Assembly: GCF_019052365.1 (NCBI RefSeq)
Contig: NZ_JAHQUY010000001.1
Span: 1-64,000, forward strand
DNA from: Leyella stercorea
GTDB lineage: Bacteria; Bacteroidota; Bacteroidia; Bacteroidales; Bacteroidaceae
DNA length: 64,000 nt
Direction of reading: 5' to 3'
This document shows, piece after piece, positions 27,625 through 36,464 of this stretch. Position numbers and translations under genes: made by a program. Under the pieces are notes generated by a model, which did no database searches, was not told the DNA's origin, and saw only the letters and a list, made by a program, of their open reading frames with translations. Every line of letters begins with the position of its first letter. Position 1 is the stretch's first letter.

Positions 27625-29099
27625 TTGCGTAAGAATTCGATTGAGTTAGCAATGTGCGGATACATTACTTCGTCGCGCACGATGAACGGCACCACCTTGC
27701 GGTATTCCTTGAAAATAGCTTCTACAGCCGGCGACGACTTCAGCGGACGGCGGAACTCGAGAGCCTGAGCCGCGTTGAAGAGTTCGATGGCAAGCACGCG
27801 CTCCGTATTGAGCACCACCTTATATAGCTTGATGGCTGCATTGGCACCCATGCTCACATGATCTTCCTGACCCTGGCTCGACGGGATGCTGTCTACAGAC
27901 GACGGCGTAGCGAGCGACTTGTTGAGGCTCACCACCGATGCGGCTGTGTACTGCGGAATCATGAAACCGCTGTTCAGACCCGGACTTGCTACGAGGAAGC
28001 TCGGCAGACCGCGTGTGCCGCTGATGAGCTTGTAGATGCGACGCTCGGAGATGTTCGAGAGTTCGCACATGGCTATCGAGAGGAAGTCCATCGGCATGGC
28101 AATCGGTTCGCCGTGGAAGTTGCCGGCAGAGATGATGAGGTCTTCGTCAGGACAAACGGTAGGGTTGTCGGTTGCTGAGTTCACCTCGACGTCAATCACG
28201 GAGTCGACGTATGCAATGGTATCCTTCACCGTACCGTGAACCTGCGGAATGCATCTGAACGAATACGGGTCCTGCACGTACGATTTCGGCTTCTCCACAA
28301 TCTCACTGCCCTTGAGCAGCTCTCTCATGCGAGCCGCAGTGACGATCTGTCCCTTGTGCGGACGTACCTGATGCACAGCGTCGGTGAAAGGCGCCGTGAG
28401 TCCGTAGTAGGCGTCGAGCGACATAGCCGCAATCTTGTCTGCCCAATCGCTCAGACGATGCGACTGCAGCAGCGCCCATACAGCGAACGCACCCATGTTC
28501 TGCGTGCCGTTGAGCAGCGCCAGACCCTCTTTCGATGCGAGCTGGATAGGCTGCCAGTTGAACTTCTGCAGCATCTCTTCGCCGCTAATCACCTTGCCGT
28601 CTACCTCCACTTCGCCGAGACCGACGAGCGGGAGCGTAAGGTGAGCCAGCGGAACGAGGTCGCCCGATGCGCCGAGCGAGCCCTGCATGTATACCACAGG
28701 ATATATGTCGTTGTTGAAGAAGTCGATGAGTCGGTTTACGGTTACGAGCTGGCAACCCGAGAAGCCGTAGCTGAGCGACTGTATCTTCAAGAGCAGCATA
28801 ATCTTCACGATGTCGTTAGGCACACGGTCGCCCGTGCCGCAAGCATGCGACATCATAAGGTTTATCTGCAGCTGCGCTAAGTCGTCGGCGCCGATGCTCA
28901 CGTTGCAGAGCGAGCCGAAGCCTGTTGTAACGCCGTAGATAGGAGCGGTGGTCTCCGCAATCTTTCGGTCGAGATATTCTCTACACTTCACGATGCGCTT
29001 CTGCGCGTCGTCACTCAGTTCTATCTTGTAGCCGCCATAAACCACCTCGCCAATACGCTCGATTGAGAGATGCTCGGCTGAAATCTGATGTTTTTTCAT
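27621..29099 (-). CDS. hutH: Histidine ammonia-lyase
   Basis: 492 aa; deaminates L-histidine to urocanate, first step of the pathway. The Ala-Ser-Gly triad that forms the MIO cofactor is present in GASGDLVPLAHL (about residues 143-145), with GTTGFGSL-like VTTGFGSLCN near the N-terminus and SIPSSQGQEDHVSMG towards the C-terminus, the usual histidase motif. Normal length. It follows hutU, separated by 165 bp filled with GTGCA repeats. Confidence 0.96.
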   Translation of the reverse strand: MKKHQISAEHLSIERIGEVVYGGYKIELSDDAQKRIVKCREYLDRKIAETTAPIYGVTTGFGSLCNVSIGADDLAQLQINLMMSHACGTGDRVPNDIVKIMLLLKIQSLSYGFSGCQLVTVNRLIDFFNNDIYPVVYMQGSLGASGDLVPLAHLTLPLVGLGEVEVDGKVISGEEMLQKFNWQPIQLASKEGLALLNGTQNMGAFAVWALLQSHRLSDWADKIAAMSLDAYYGLTAPFTDAVHQVRPHKGQIVTAARMRELLKGSEIVEKPKSYVQDPYSFRCIPQVHGTVKDTIAYVDSVIDVEVNSATDNPTVCPDEDLIISAGNFHGEPIAMPMDFLSIAMCELSNISERRIYKLISGTRGLPSFLVASPGLNSGFMIPQYTAASVVSLNKSLATPSSVDSIPSSQGQEDHVSMGANAAIKLYKVVLNTERVLAIELFNAAQALEFRRPLKSSPAVEAIFKEYRKVVPFIVRDEVMYPHIANSIEFLRK

Positions 29100-29142
29100 T
29101 GTCGTTGTTTCTTATTTGGTTGTTGAGGAAGGGGTGCCAATT

Positions 29143-29257
29143 CAGGGGGTGCACTTGTCTCCGCTCGGCTTTGCCGCTTGCCAGAGCAAGAAGTGCACCA
29201 ATCTATCTGTTAGCACTATTCTTCTTGGTTGGTGCACTTGAGACAAGTGCACCCCCT
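29143..29257. repeat. Inverted pair of GTGCA repeats in the hutU-hutH junction
   Basis: A long-form element (29143-29199, with the inner CGGC-TTT-GCCG-type stem) faces a short-form element (29230-29257) of opposite orientation. They occupy almost the whole junction and end eight bases past the hutU stop in transcript order. In RNA each is a stem-loop and the two could also pair with each other. Confidence 0.85.
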
Positions 29258-29264
29258 GATATTA

Positions 29265-31268
29265 CTATATTAGATTGATGATGTCGTCGTCGACGATGCT
29301 CGGCATCGTGACCTGCAGTCCGTGCGAACGCTGCATCTCGCGCTCTATGCTGTGGATAGAGCCTTCGTTGCGTGCCCATGCACGGCGTGCGATGCCGTTG
29401 TTCACGTCCCAGAACAACATCTCGCTGATGTGTCGGTCGCTGTCTGCGCTACCGTCTATCACCATGCCGAAGCCGCCGTTTATCACTTCGCCCCAGCCTA
29501 CGCCGCCACCGTTGTGCAGCGACACCCATGTAGCGCCGCGGAACGAGTCGCCGATGACGTTCTGCACAGCCATGTCGGCGCAGAACTGCGAACCGTCGTA
29601 GATGTTGCTTGTCTCGCGGAACGGTGAGTCGGTGCCCGACACGTCGTGATGGTCGCGTCCGAGCACGATGGGTCGGGTTATCTCGCCCTTGCGTATAGCC
29701 TCGTTGAACGCTAATGCAATCTTCGCACGACCTTCAGCGTCGGCGTAGAGGATGCGAGCCTGCGAACCCACCACAAGCTGGTTTCTGCCTGCCTCCACAA
29801 TCCAGTGGATGTTGTCAGCCATCTGTCCCTTTATCTCGTCGGGCGAGTTCTTCATTATCTCCTCAAGCACACGTGCCGCAATCTCGTCGGTCTTGGCAAG
29901 GTCGGCAGGGTCGCCCGATGTGCATACCCAGCGGAACGGACCGAATCCGTAGTCGAAGAACATCGGTCCCATGATGTCCTGCACGTACGACGGATAGCGG
30001 AATTTGCCGTCCTCTGTGCAGATGTCGGCACCTGCGCGCTTCGACTGCAGGAGGAATGCGTTGCCGTAGTCGAAGAAGTACATGCCGTTGGCGGCGAGGC
30101 GGTTGATGGCAGCCACCTGGCGGCACAGCGACGCCTGCACATGCTTGCGGAACTCGTCGGGGTTCTCAGCCATCATCGTCTTCGACTCCTCGAGCGTGAG
30201 GTCGGCAGGATAGTAGCCGCCTGCCCACGGGTTGTGGAGCGAGGTCTGGTCGCTGCCTATGTCCACGTGTACGCCTTCGTCGGCAAGACGCTCCCAGAGG
30301 TCTACCACGTTGCCCACGTAAGCCATCGACACCGTGCGTTTCTCTTCCACGCTGCGCTTTATGGCAGGTATGAGTTCGTCGAGATTGTCGTGCAGTTCGT
30401 CCACCCATCCCTGGTCGTAGCGCTTCTTCGCCGCCAGTGGGTTAATCTCTGCCACCACGCTCACCACGCCGGCGATGTTGCCAGCCTTAGGCTGAGCGCC
30501 CGACATGCCGCCCAGGCCCGACGACACGAAAAGCATGCCGCGAATGTCCTGCGGTCCGCCCTTCTCGCTGCGCTGCTTGCGCGCCGCGTTGAGCACGGTG
30601 ATGGTTGTGCCGTGCACGATGCCCTGCGGACCGATGTACATGTACGATCCGGCAGTCATCTGTCCGTACTGGCTCACGCCGAGAGCGTTCAGGCGCTCCC
30701 AGTCGTCGGGCTTCGAGTAGTTGGGTATCACCATTCCGTTCGTCACCACTACGCGCGGAGCGTTCGGATGCGACGGGAAGAGTCCGAGCGGATGACCCGA
30801 GTACATCACGAGCGTCTGCTCGTCGGTCATCTCGCTGAGATATTTCATCGTGAGTCGGTACTGCGCCCAGTTCTGGAAGATGGCGCCGTTGCCTCCGTAG
30901 ACGATAAGCTCATGCGGATGTTGAGCCACTTCGGGGTTAAGGTTGTTCTGAATCATGAGCATGATGGCGGCAGCCTGCTCGGAGCGGTGCGGATACTCGT
31001 CGATGGGGCGTGCGTACATATCGTATGTAGGGCGATAGCGGTACATATAGATGCGTCCGTACGTGTCGAGTTCGGCGATGAACTCCGGCGCCAGTTGTGC
31101 GTGCAACTGTTTCGGGAAGTAGCGCAGTGCGTTGCGTAGCGCCAGCTTCCTCTCTTCGTGGTTGAGTATCTCCTTGCGCTTCGGCGCATGATTTATATTC
31201 GGGTCGTAGGGCATCGGTTCGGGAAGGAAGTCGGGTATGCCCAAGCGTATCTCTTCTGCAAATGTCAT
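29265..31268 (-). CDS. hutU: Urocanate hydratase
   Basis: 667 aa; converts urocanate to imidazolonepropionate with a tightly bound NAD+ acting as electrophile. Motifs: YGGNGAIFQNWAQYR, MYSGHPLGLFPSH, YIGPQGIVHGTTITV, SSGLGGMSGAQPKAGN and CTSGDPADL. It is the longer urocanase form. The ATG at 31268 (MTFAEEIRLGIPDF) is preferred; the 13 codons before it come from the GC-rich repeat upstream. Second gene of the operon; a G-run motif in the RNA lies 18 nt before this start. Confidence 0.95.
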   Translation of the reverse strand: MTFAEEIRLGIPDFLPEPMPYDPNINHAPKRKEILNHEERKLALRNALRYFPKQLHAQLAPEFIAELDTYGRIYMYRYRPTYDMYARPIDEYPHRSEQAAAIMLMIQNNLNPEVAQHPHELIVYGGNGAIFQNWAQYRLTMKYLSEMTDEQTLVMYSGHPLGLFPSHPNAPRVVVTNGMVIPNYSKPDDWERLNALGVSQYGQMTAGSYMYIGPQGIVHGTTITVLNAARKQRSEKGGPQDIRGMLFVSSGLGGMSGAQPKAGNIAGVVSVVAEINPLAAKKRYDQGWVDELHDNLDELIPAIKRSVEEKRTVSMAYVGNVVDLWERLADEGVHVDIGSDQTSLHNPWAGGYYPADLTLEESKTMMAENPDEFRKHVQASLCRQVAAINRLAANGMYFFDYGNAFLLQSKRAGADICTEDGKFRYPSYVQDIMGPMFFDYGFGPFRWVCTSGDPADLAKTDEIAARVLEEIMKNSPDEIKGQMADNIHWIVEAGRNQLVVGSQARILYADAEGRAKIALAFNEAIRKGEITRPIVLGRDHHDVSGTDSPFRETSNIYDGSQFCADMAVQNVIGDSFRGATWVSLHNGGGVGWGEVINGGFGMVIDGSADSDRHISEMLFWDVNNGIARRAWARNEGSIHSIEREMQRSHGLQVTMPSIVDDDIINLI

Positions 31269-31284
31269 AGGATAATGTTTTAGA

Positions 31285-31447
31285 AGCCCCTCCCCATCCC
31301 TCCCCATCGGGGAGGGGGTGAGTTGGGCTATGATTAATTGTTTCGCTGCCAGCTCTCCCTCCCCGTCAGGGAGGGGGCTGAGTTGGGTTATGGTTAATAG
31401 TTTCGCTGCCAGCTCTCCCTCCCCGATGGGGAGGGCGGGGAGGGGCT
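31285..31447. repeat. GC-rich inverted-repeat element with G-quadruplex-type motifs in the ftcD-hutU junction
   Basis: Near-perfect terminal inverted repeats (AGCCCCTCCCC...GGGGAGGG at the left, its complement at the right, one small difference) enclose two 60-bp direct repeats starting GAGTTGGG at 31320 and 31380. Each also contains a CCCTCCCC/GGGGAGGG stem. The left end gives GGGGAGGGATGGGGAGGGG on the mRNA strand (31287-31305); the right end gives GGGGAGGGCGGGGAGGGG on the plus strand (31428-31445), directly next to the ftcD stop. Confidence 0.9.
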
Positions 31448-33152
31448 ATAGTTTCTCTTCAACGAGTTTTGTAATCTCAGCCTCTTCGCTGTTTGCCTTG
31501 GCTATAAGCTCGTTAGCCTCGGCGATGAGCGCTTCAGCCTTTTTGCGGTCTTTCAGCGAGCCGGCGTTAATCTTCACGTTCATTCCAGCACCGAGCACAG
31601 CTGCGCGCGCTGCCAATGCGCCCACGCCAGCATCCGACACGCTGTTCGGGTTGCCCTTTTCTACCATCTTGCGGCAAACGTCGAACACCTCGAACGAAGC
31701 CTTCATCGTCTCCAGCGGCACCTCCGTAGCGAAGAGCGTAGCGGTCTGTATAGCCTCCGAGCGTGCAGCCTTCTCCTCAGGCGTGTTCTTCGGCATTCCG
31801 AAGGCAGCCATGATGCGGTTGAACGCCTCTGTATCCTCGTCTACGAGGTGGAGCAGACGCTCCTGCAGAGCTATGCCTTCCTCGGCAACGGCAGCGAACT
31901 CGTCCCATTGATCGTCCCATCCCGGCTTGTGGCTCGACAGGTTAGCCACCATCGTAGCTAACGATGCGCCCAGTGCGCCCATGTATGCCGAAACCGATCC
32001 GCCTCCAGGAGCCGGACTCTCGCGCGATGTCTCCTCGGCAAAGCCCTTCACGGTGAGGTCTACGAGCAGGTTCTGCTTCTCTGCGCCTGCTGCCATTACG
32101 TATTCTATAATCTTCTCCTCGGGCTTGAACTCCTTGAGGTCGGAGAGTCCGAGCGACTTGATGGCGATGTTGAGAATGTCCTTCTTCGGTATGCCAGCCG
32201 AGCGCTGCTGCTTAGCGAGGAAGTAGCGACCGGCTTCGAGCAGGGTGCGCTCCGGCACGAGCCCCACAATCTCTGTGCCCGTAACGCGCACGCCGCGGTT
32301 CTGAGCGCAGCGGCACACCTCGTCGAACGCCTTGTGCAGCGGCGTTACATTGATATTGGTGATGTTCATCGACACCTGAGCGATGCCGTATTCGTCGATA
32401 TACCATCCGATAGCCTTCGTACACTTCAGCGTGCCGGGCTTCATGATAGGCGTGCCGTCGGCGTAGCAGAGCTTCTTGCCGGTGATGGGGTTGCCTTCGC
32501 GCATGGGGCGACCCTTCTCGCGCACGTCGAACGCGATGGCGTTGGCGCGGCGTGTAGAAGTAGTGTTGAGATTGAAGTTGACGGCGATGAGAAAGTCGCG
32601 TGCTCCTACGACGGTGCAGCCAGTGCGAGCCACCTGCTCGTCGAACGGACGTCTGCCGAAGTCGGGCGCCTCAGCGTCGTCGTCGATACGCTCGGCGATG
32701 CCCTCGTATTCGCCCTTGCGGCACACGGCGAGGTTCTTGCGCTCCGGCTTGAACGCCGCTGCCTCGTAGCAATAGCACGGAATGTTGAGTTCGTCGGCGA
32801 TGCGCTTGGCGAGCTGGCGCGAAATCTCTGCGCACTCCTCAAGCGTGATGCCGCTCACCGGAACAATCGGCAGTACGTCGGTGGCGCCGATACGCGGATG
32901 CGCACCGTGATGCTGACGCATATCTATAAGTTGAGCGGCTTTGCCCACTGCTCTGAAAGCAGCCTCCACGACGTCGTCGGGTTCGCCAACGAAGGTTACG
33001 ACTGTGCGGTTGGTTGCTTCGCCCGGGTCTACGTCGAGCAACTTAACACCCTTAACGCTCTCCACTGCGTCAGTGATCTGACGAATAACGTTCAAGTCGC
33101 GGCCTTCGCTGAAGTTAGGCACACACTCTACAATCTGCTTTGTTTTTGCCAT
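31446..33152 (-). CDS. ftcD: Bifunctional glutamate formimidoyltransferase / formimidoyltetrahydrofolate cyclodeaminase
   Basis: 568 aa fusion. Residues 1 to about 330 are the formimidoyltransferase (VECVPNFSEGRD, MRQHHGAHPRIGATDV, VPLVPERTLLEAG-type end); residues about 360-568 are the cyclodeaminase (ESPAPGGGSVSAYMGALGASLATMVANLS). It moves the formimino group of formiminoglutamate to tetrahydrofolate and releases ammonia, giving glutamate and a one-carbon unit. First gene of the hut operon. No regulator such as HutC is next to it. Three -7-like boxes lie upstream. Confidence 0.96.
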   Translation of the reverse strand: MAKTKQIVECVPNFSEGRDLNVIRQITDAVESVKGVKLLDVDPGEATNRTVVTFVGEPDDVVEAAFRAVGKAAQLIDMRQHHGAHPRIGATDVLPIVPVSGITLEECAEISRQLAKRIADELNIPCYCYEAAAFKPERKNLAVCRKGEYEGIAERIDDDAEAPDFGRRPFDEQVARTGCTVVGARDFLIAVNFNLNTTSTRRANAIAFDVREKGRPMREGNPITGKKLCYADGTPIMKPGTLKCTKAIGWYIDEYGIAQVSMNITNINVTPLHKAFDEVCRCAQNRGVRVTGTEIVGLVPERTLLEAGRYFLAKQQRSAGIPKKDILNIAIKSLGLSDLKEFKPEEKIIEYVMAAGAEKQNLLVDLTVKGFAEETSRESPAPGGGSVSAYMGALGASLATMVANLSSHKPGWDDQWDEFAAVAEEGIALQERLLHLVDEDTEAFNRIMAAFGMPKNTPEEKAARSEAIQTATLFATEVPLETMKASFEVFDVCRKMVEKGNPNSVSDAGVGALAARAAVLGAGMNVKINAGSLKDRKKAEALIAEANELIAKANSEEAEITKLVEEKL

Positions 33153-33191
33153 AGTGTAAGATATTATGTTAGTAGTAAATTTGTTTTAATG

Positions 33192-33222
33192 CAAAAGTAT
33201 CAAAGATACGGTTGCAAATATA
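33192..33222 (-). promoter_or_regulatory. Candidate hut operon promoter region
   Basis: Three matches to TAnnTTTG on the minus strand lie close together: TACTTTTG (33192-33199), TATCTTTG (33201-33208) and TATATTTG (33215-33222). No clear -33 box; which one is used cannot be told. Confidence 0.4.
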
Positions 33223-33313
33223 GCAAAAATGGCAGTTTGGAGCAAGTAAAAAGGCACGAAAAAACTAAACAAACCCTAATAAAAGCACAAAAGAAGGGGC
33301 TTGCAGATATAGC

Positions 33314-33417
33314 ATGAGTCATCGTTCTCCGTACGGTGTCAGATCGGATTGCGTCCGCCGTCCGATTGGATTGCGTTCGCCGTCCGATTGGATTGCGTTC
33401 GGAGAACGATGACTCAT
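33314..33417. repeat. Inverted-repeat-bracketed 22-bp array between trkH and ftcD
   Basis: Perfect 18-bp inverted repeats ATGAGTCATCGTTCTCCG (33314-33331) and its complement (33400-33417) enclose three 22-bp units of the form GATTGGATTGCGTTCGCCGT+CC. It is the main content of the 328-bp gap between the trkH stop and the hut promoter. Confidence 0.92.
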
Positions 33418-33480
33418 TATAGGAATATAGGTTTCAGATTGACAGATATTACGGCTTGATTCTTCTTCAGAACTTCTTTT

Positions 33481-34932
33481 TTAGTTCTCCTTCCAGAACT
33501 GCGGCGTGAATATCACAAGAACCGTGAATATCTCAAGACGTCCGATGAGCATCAGTATGGAGCATATCCACTTCGCCGTGTCGGGCAGAATGCTCCACGA
33601 CATGGTCGGTCCGATCTCAAGACCGAGCGTCGGTCCGACGTTGCCGAGCGTACTCAGCGTGATGGTGATGGCGTTGGTGTTGTCGATGCCCATCGCAATC
33701 ATCGAGAACGAGCATATGAGACACAGGATGAGGTAGCTCGTGAGGAAAGCCAGCAGCGTTACGCGCTTGCTTTGCGGCACGTTCACACCGTCTATCTTTA
33801 CCGGCAGAACGGCGTTGGGGTGGAGCATCTGGCGGAACTCGTTCTTTATCACCTTCAGAAGCATGACGCCGCGGATGCACTTGAAGCCACCGCCCGTAGA
33901 GCCCGAGCATGGACCGAGGAACATACACACGGCGAGCACCACCCACGTCACGTGCGCCCACTTGGCAGGGTCGTCTGCCAACAGACCCGTACTGGTGATG
34001 AACGACACCACATGGAACAGACTGCTGCGCACGGCTGGCTCCAGAGCGTAGTCGTTCTTCCACATCAGTTCGAAGGCTATGAACGCAGCGCAGCCTAAAA
34101 CCATGGAGAGATATAGACGGCACTCGGCACTCTTGAGCAGCGTGGACAGCTTGCGCTTAGAGACGGATATATATAATAAGGTGAAATTGACGCCCGATAC
34201 GAAGCAGAAGAACGTGAGGATGTACTGCACGGCGGGCGTGAACACCGAGTAGTCGCTGTCTACCGCGAAGCCACCCGTTGCCGCCGTCGCCATACTGTAG
34301 TTGATGCTGCGGAACGGCGTCATGCCGGCAAGCATCAGCGAACCGATGCAGAGCAGCGTGATGCAGAGGTAAACCACCCATATCCACTTGGCGTTGGTGC
34401 TGAGGCGCGGGTGCAGCTTGGTCTTGATAGGGCCCGTGGCTTCGGCGGCGAACACCTTCACGCTTCCGCCTACAAACGAGGGCAGAAGGGCGATGGTGAA
34501 GAACACTATACCCAAACCGCCTATCCACTGCATGAACGAACGCCAGAACAATATGCCGTGGGGCAGCGTGGAGACGTCGTCGATGATGGTGGCTCCGGTG
34601 GTGGTGAAGCCCGACATGGTTTCAAAGAATGCGTCTGTGAACGACTGTAGGTAGCCGCCAATGAGGAAGGGTAGGGTGCCGAAGAGTGAGAACACTACCC
34701 AGGTGAGCGTCACTACGAGATAGGCGTCGCGACGCGATAGTGAGTTTTCGCACTTGCGTCCAAGCAGACGCATCGTGAGGCCGACGCTTGCAGAGATAAT
34801 GACTGAGCAAGCGAACGGGAAAATATCTTCCTCCTCGTAGCCTATGGCGACGCCAAGGCACACGAGGAACATCGTTGTCTCGATGAAGAGCAGCGAACCG
34901 ATGATTTTATATAAAAGTTTCAGGTTTATCAT
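33481..34932 (-). CDS. trkH: TrkH-family potassium transporter membrane subunit
   Basis: 483 aa with about ten hydrophobic segments and the four pore-loop repeats of the Trk/Ktr family; filter-like motifs include SGFTTTGATI, AATGGFAV, STGGGFKCIRG and TLGNVGPT. It takes up K+ with the help of the TrkA gating subunit. Its start overlaps the trkA stop by one base (TAATG), so translation is coupled. Normal length for a TrkH. Last gene of the dxs-trkA-trkH strand run. Confidence 0.94.
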   Translation of the reverse strand: MINLKLLYKIIGSLLFIETTMFLVCLGVAIGYEEEDIFPFACSVIISASVGLTMRLLGRKCENSLSRRDAYLVVTLTWVVFSLFGTLPFLIGGYLQSFTDAFFETMSGFTTTGATIIDDVSTLPHGILFWRSFMQWIGGLGIVFFTIALLPSFVGGSVKVFAAEATGPIKTKLHPRLSTNAKWIWVVYLCITLLCIGSLMLAGMTPFRSINYSMATAATGGFAVDSDYSVFTPAVQYILTFFCFVSGVNFTLLYISVSKRKLSTLLKSAECRLYLSMVLGCAAFIAFELMWKNDYALEPAVRSSLFHVVSFITSTGLLADDPAKWAHVTWVVLAVCMFLGPCSGSTGGGFKCIRGVMLLKVIKNEFRQMLHPNAVLPVKIDGVNVPQSKRVTLLAFLTSYLILCLICSFSMIAMGIDNTNAITITLSTLGNVGPTLGLEIGPTMSWSILPDTAKWICSILMLIGRLEIFTVLVIFTPQFWKEN

Positions 34933-36275
34933 TACAGAAAGAACTTCTCTATTTTCTTCATGTTGACGTTGTGGCAGAATACCATTACCGAGTCGCCGGG
35001 CTGAATCATGGTGTTACCCGACACGAGCAGACCTACGCCGTCACGCACCAGTCCGCCGATGGTCATGCCTACCGGCAGACCGAGGTCCTTCACGGGCTTC
35101 TGCGTCACCTTCGAACCTTCCGACGGTATGAACTCGGCAACGTCGGCGTTGGCAGTCATCAGGAAGCGCACGTTGTGAACGTTGGCGTCGAGCATCATCT
35201 GATAGATGTGGCTCGCCGCAATCGACTTCTTGTTGATGATTGTGCCGATATCCAGACTCTCAGCCATGCTCACGTAGTCGATGTTCTCTACCATAGCCAC
35301 CGTCTTGCGCACACCCATGCGCTTCGCCGTAAGGCAGGCGAGGATATTAGTCTCGGCGTTGCCCGTGAGAGCCACGAACGCCTGCGTGTTCTTGATGCCT
35401 TCCTCGATGAGCAGTGTGAGGTCGCGTCCGTCGCCGTTGATGATGAGCGCCTTCTCGTCCTCGAGAAGGGCGTTGAGGCGCTCGCAGCGCTGCTCGTCGG
35501 TTTCTATAATCTTCACGTCCATGTACGAAGGCATGGTCTTCACGGTACGCACAGCTGTCGCTCCGCCGCCCATAATCATCACGTTCTTCACGTCTACGTA
35601 GTGCTCCTTGCCCACAATCTTGCGGATGTAGGGTATGTACTGCTTGGTAGTCATGAAGTAGGCGAGGTCGTACATCTGCAAGCAGTCGTTACCGCCAGGG
35701 ATGATGGTCTCGCCGGCGCGCTTGATAGCCACGATGTGGTACGGATCATCTGGTCCGCAGATCTCGCGCATCGGTCGGTCGAGGATGGTACATGTCTCGC
35801 GCAGCTTCACGCCGAGCATAACCAATGCTCCGCCGTGCACGTCCCAGCGCTGGCGCACCCACGACATCTTCAGTCCGTTGTTGATGTCGGTGGCTGCAAG
35901 CATCTCCGGGTAGATGAGTTTGCTGACGCCGAGCTGCGAGAAAAACTCCTGCAGGTCGGGCGCGATATACTCCGCGTTGTCTATCTTTGCCACGGTCTTC
36001 TTGGTGCCCAGCGCCTTCGCCAACACGCACGAGTTCATGTTCTTGCTCTCGTCGGGTGTCACGGCAATGAACAAGTCGGCTTTCTCCGCACCGGCGTTCT
36101 TCAGCGCCTCGATGCTCGTTGACGATGCCTCCATCGTGAGGATGTCTACATCGGAACCGATATGTGAGAAGCGCTCCTCGTCGGTGTCCATAACCACGAT
36201 GTCCTCGTGTTCGCGCGAGAGCAGTCGTGCGAGGTGGCAGCCGATGGCGTATGCGCCAGATATAATGATTTTCAT
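34932..36275 (-). CDS. trkA: TrkA-type potassium transport regulatory subunit
   Basis: 447 aa with two tandem RCK units, each an NAD(H)-binding RCK_N plus an RCK_C. It gates TrkH at the inner face of the membrane. The first nucleotide loop reads ISGAYAIG, lacking the middle glycine of GxGxxG; the second reads MGGGATAV. RCK_C segments include PGDSVMVFC near the C-terminus. A gap of 189 bp with low-complexity repeats separates it from dxs, so a separate promoter is possible though none is clear. Confidence 0.94.
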   Translation of the reverse strand: MKIIISGAYAIGCHLARLLSREHEDIVVMDTDEERFSHIGSDVDILTMEASSTSIEALKNAGAEKADLFIAVTPDESKNMNSCVLAKALGTKKTVAKIDNAEYIAPDLQEFFSQLGVSKLIYPEMLAATDINNGLKMSWVRQRWDVHGGALVMLGVKLRETCTILDRPMREICGPDDPYHIVAIKRAGETIIPGGNDCLQMYDLAYFMTTKQYIPYIRKIVGKEHYVDVKNVMIMGGGATAVRTVKTMPSYMDVKIIETDEQRCERLNALLEDEKALIINGDGRDLTLLIEEGIKNTQAFVALTGNAETNILACLTAKRMGVRKTVAMVENIDYVSMAESLDIGTIINKKSIAASHIYQMMLDANVHNVRFLMTANADVAEFIPSEGSKVTQKPVKDLGLPVGMTIGGLVRDGVGLLVSGNTMIQPGDSVMVFCHNVNMKKIEKFFL

Positions 36276-36282
36276 GTTCTTT

Positions 36283-36464
36283 TGTTTTGATGGTGTGATG
36301 TTGGTGAGGTGTTGAGGTGTTGAGATGGTGGGGTGTTGAGATTTGCGTAGGAGTTTTGATTTTTGAATTTTGATTTTTGAATTGTCGGTTTCGCTGATTT
36401 TGAATTCATAACTCTCAACTCATAAATTCAAAATGCGCGCAGCGCATAATTCAAAATTCAAAAC
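36283..36464. repeat. Low-complexity repeats between dxs and trkA
   Basis: Two kinds adjoin: GTTGAGGTGTTGAGATGG-type G/T repeats (36300-36345), and A/T-rich TTTTGAATTTTGATTTTTGA / AATTCAAAATTCAAAACTCA runs (36355-36480) that face each other as an imperfect inverted repeat. The latter continues into dxs and encodes its final residues. Confidence 0.75.

Noticed and set aside
26392..33152. A HutC/HutP-type regulator for the histidine operon
   Set aside because: No regulator gene adjoins the operon; the nearest one (AraC at 52257) is 19 kb away and next to nhaD.
33314..33417. 22-bp arrays as a CRISPR
   Set aside because: Units are contiguous with no spacers, there are few of them, and no cas gene is in the window.
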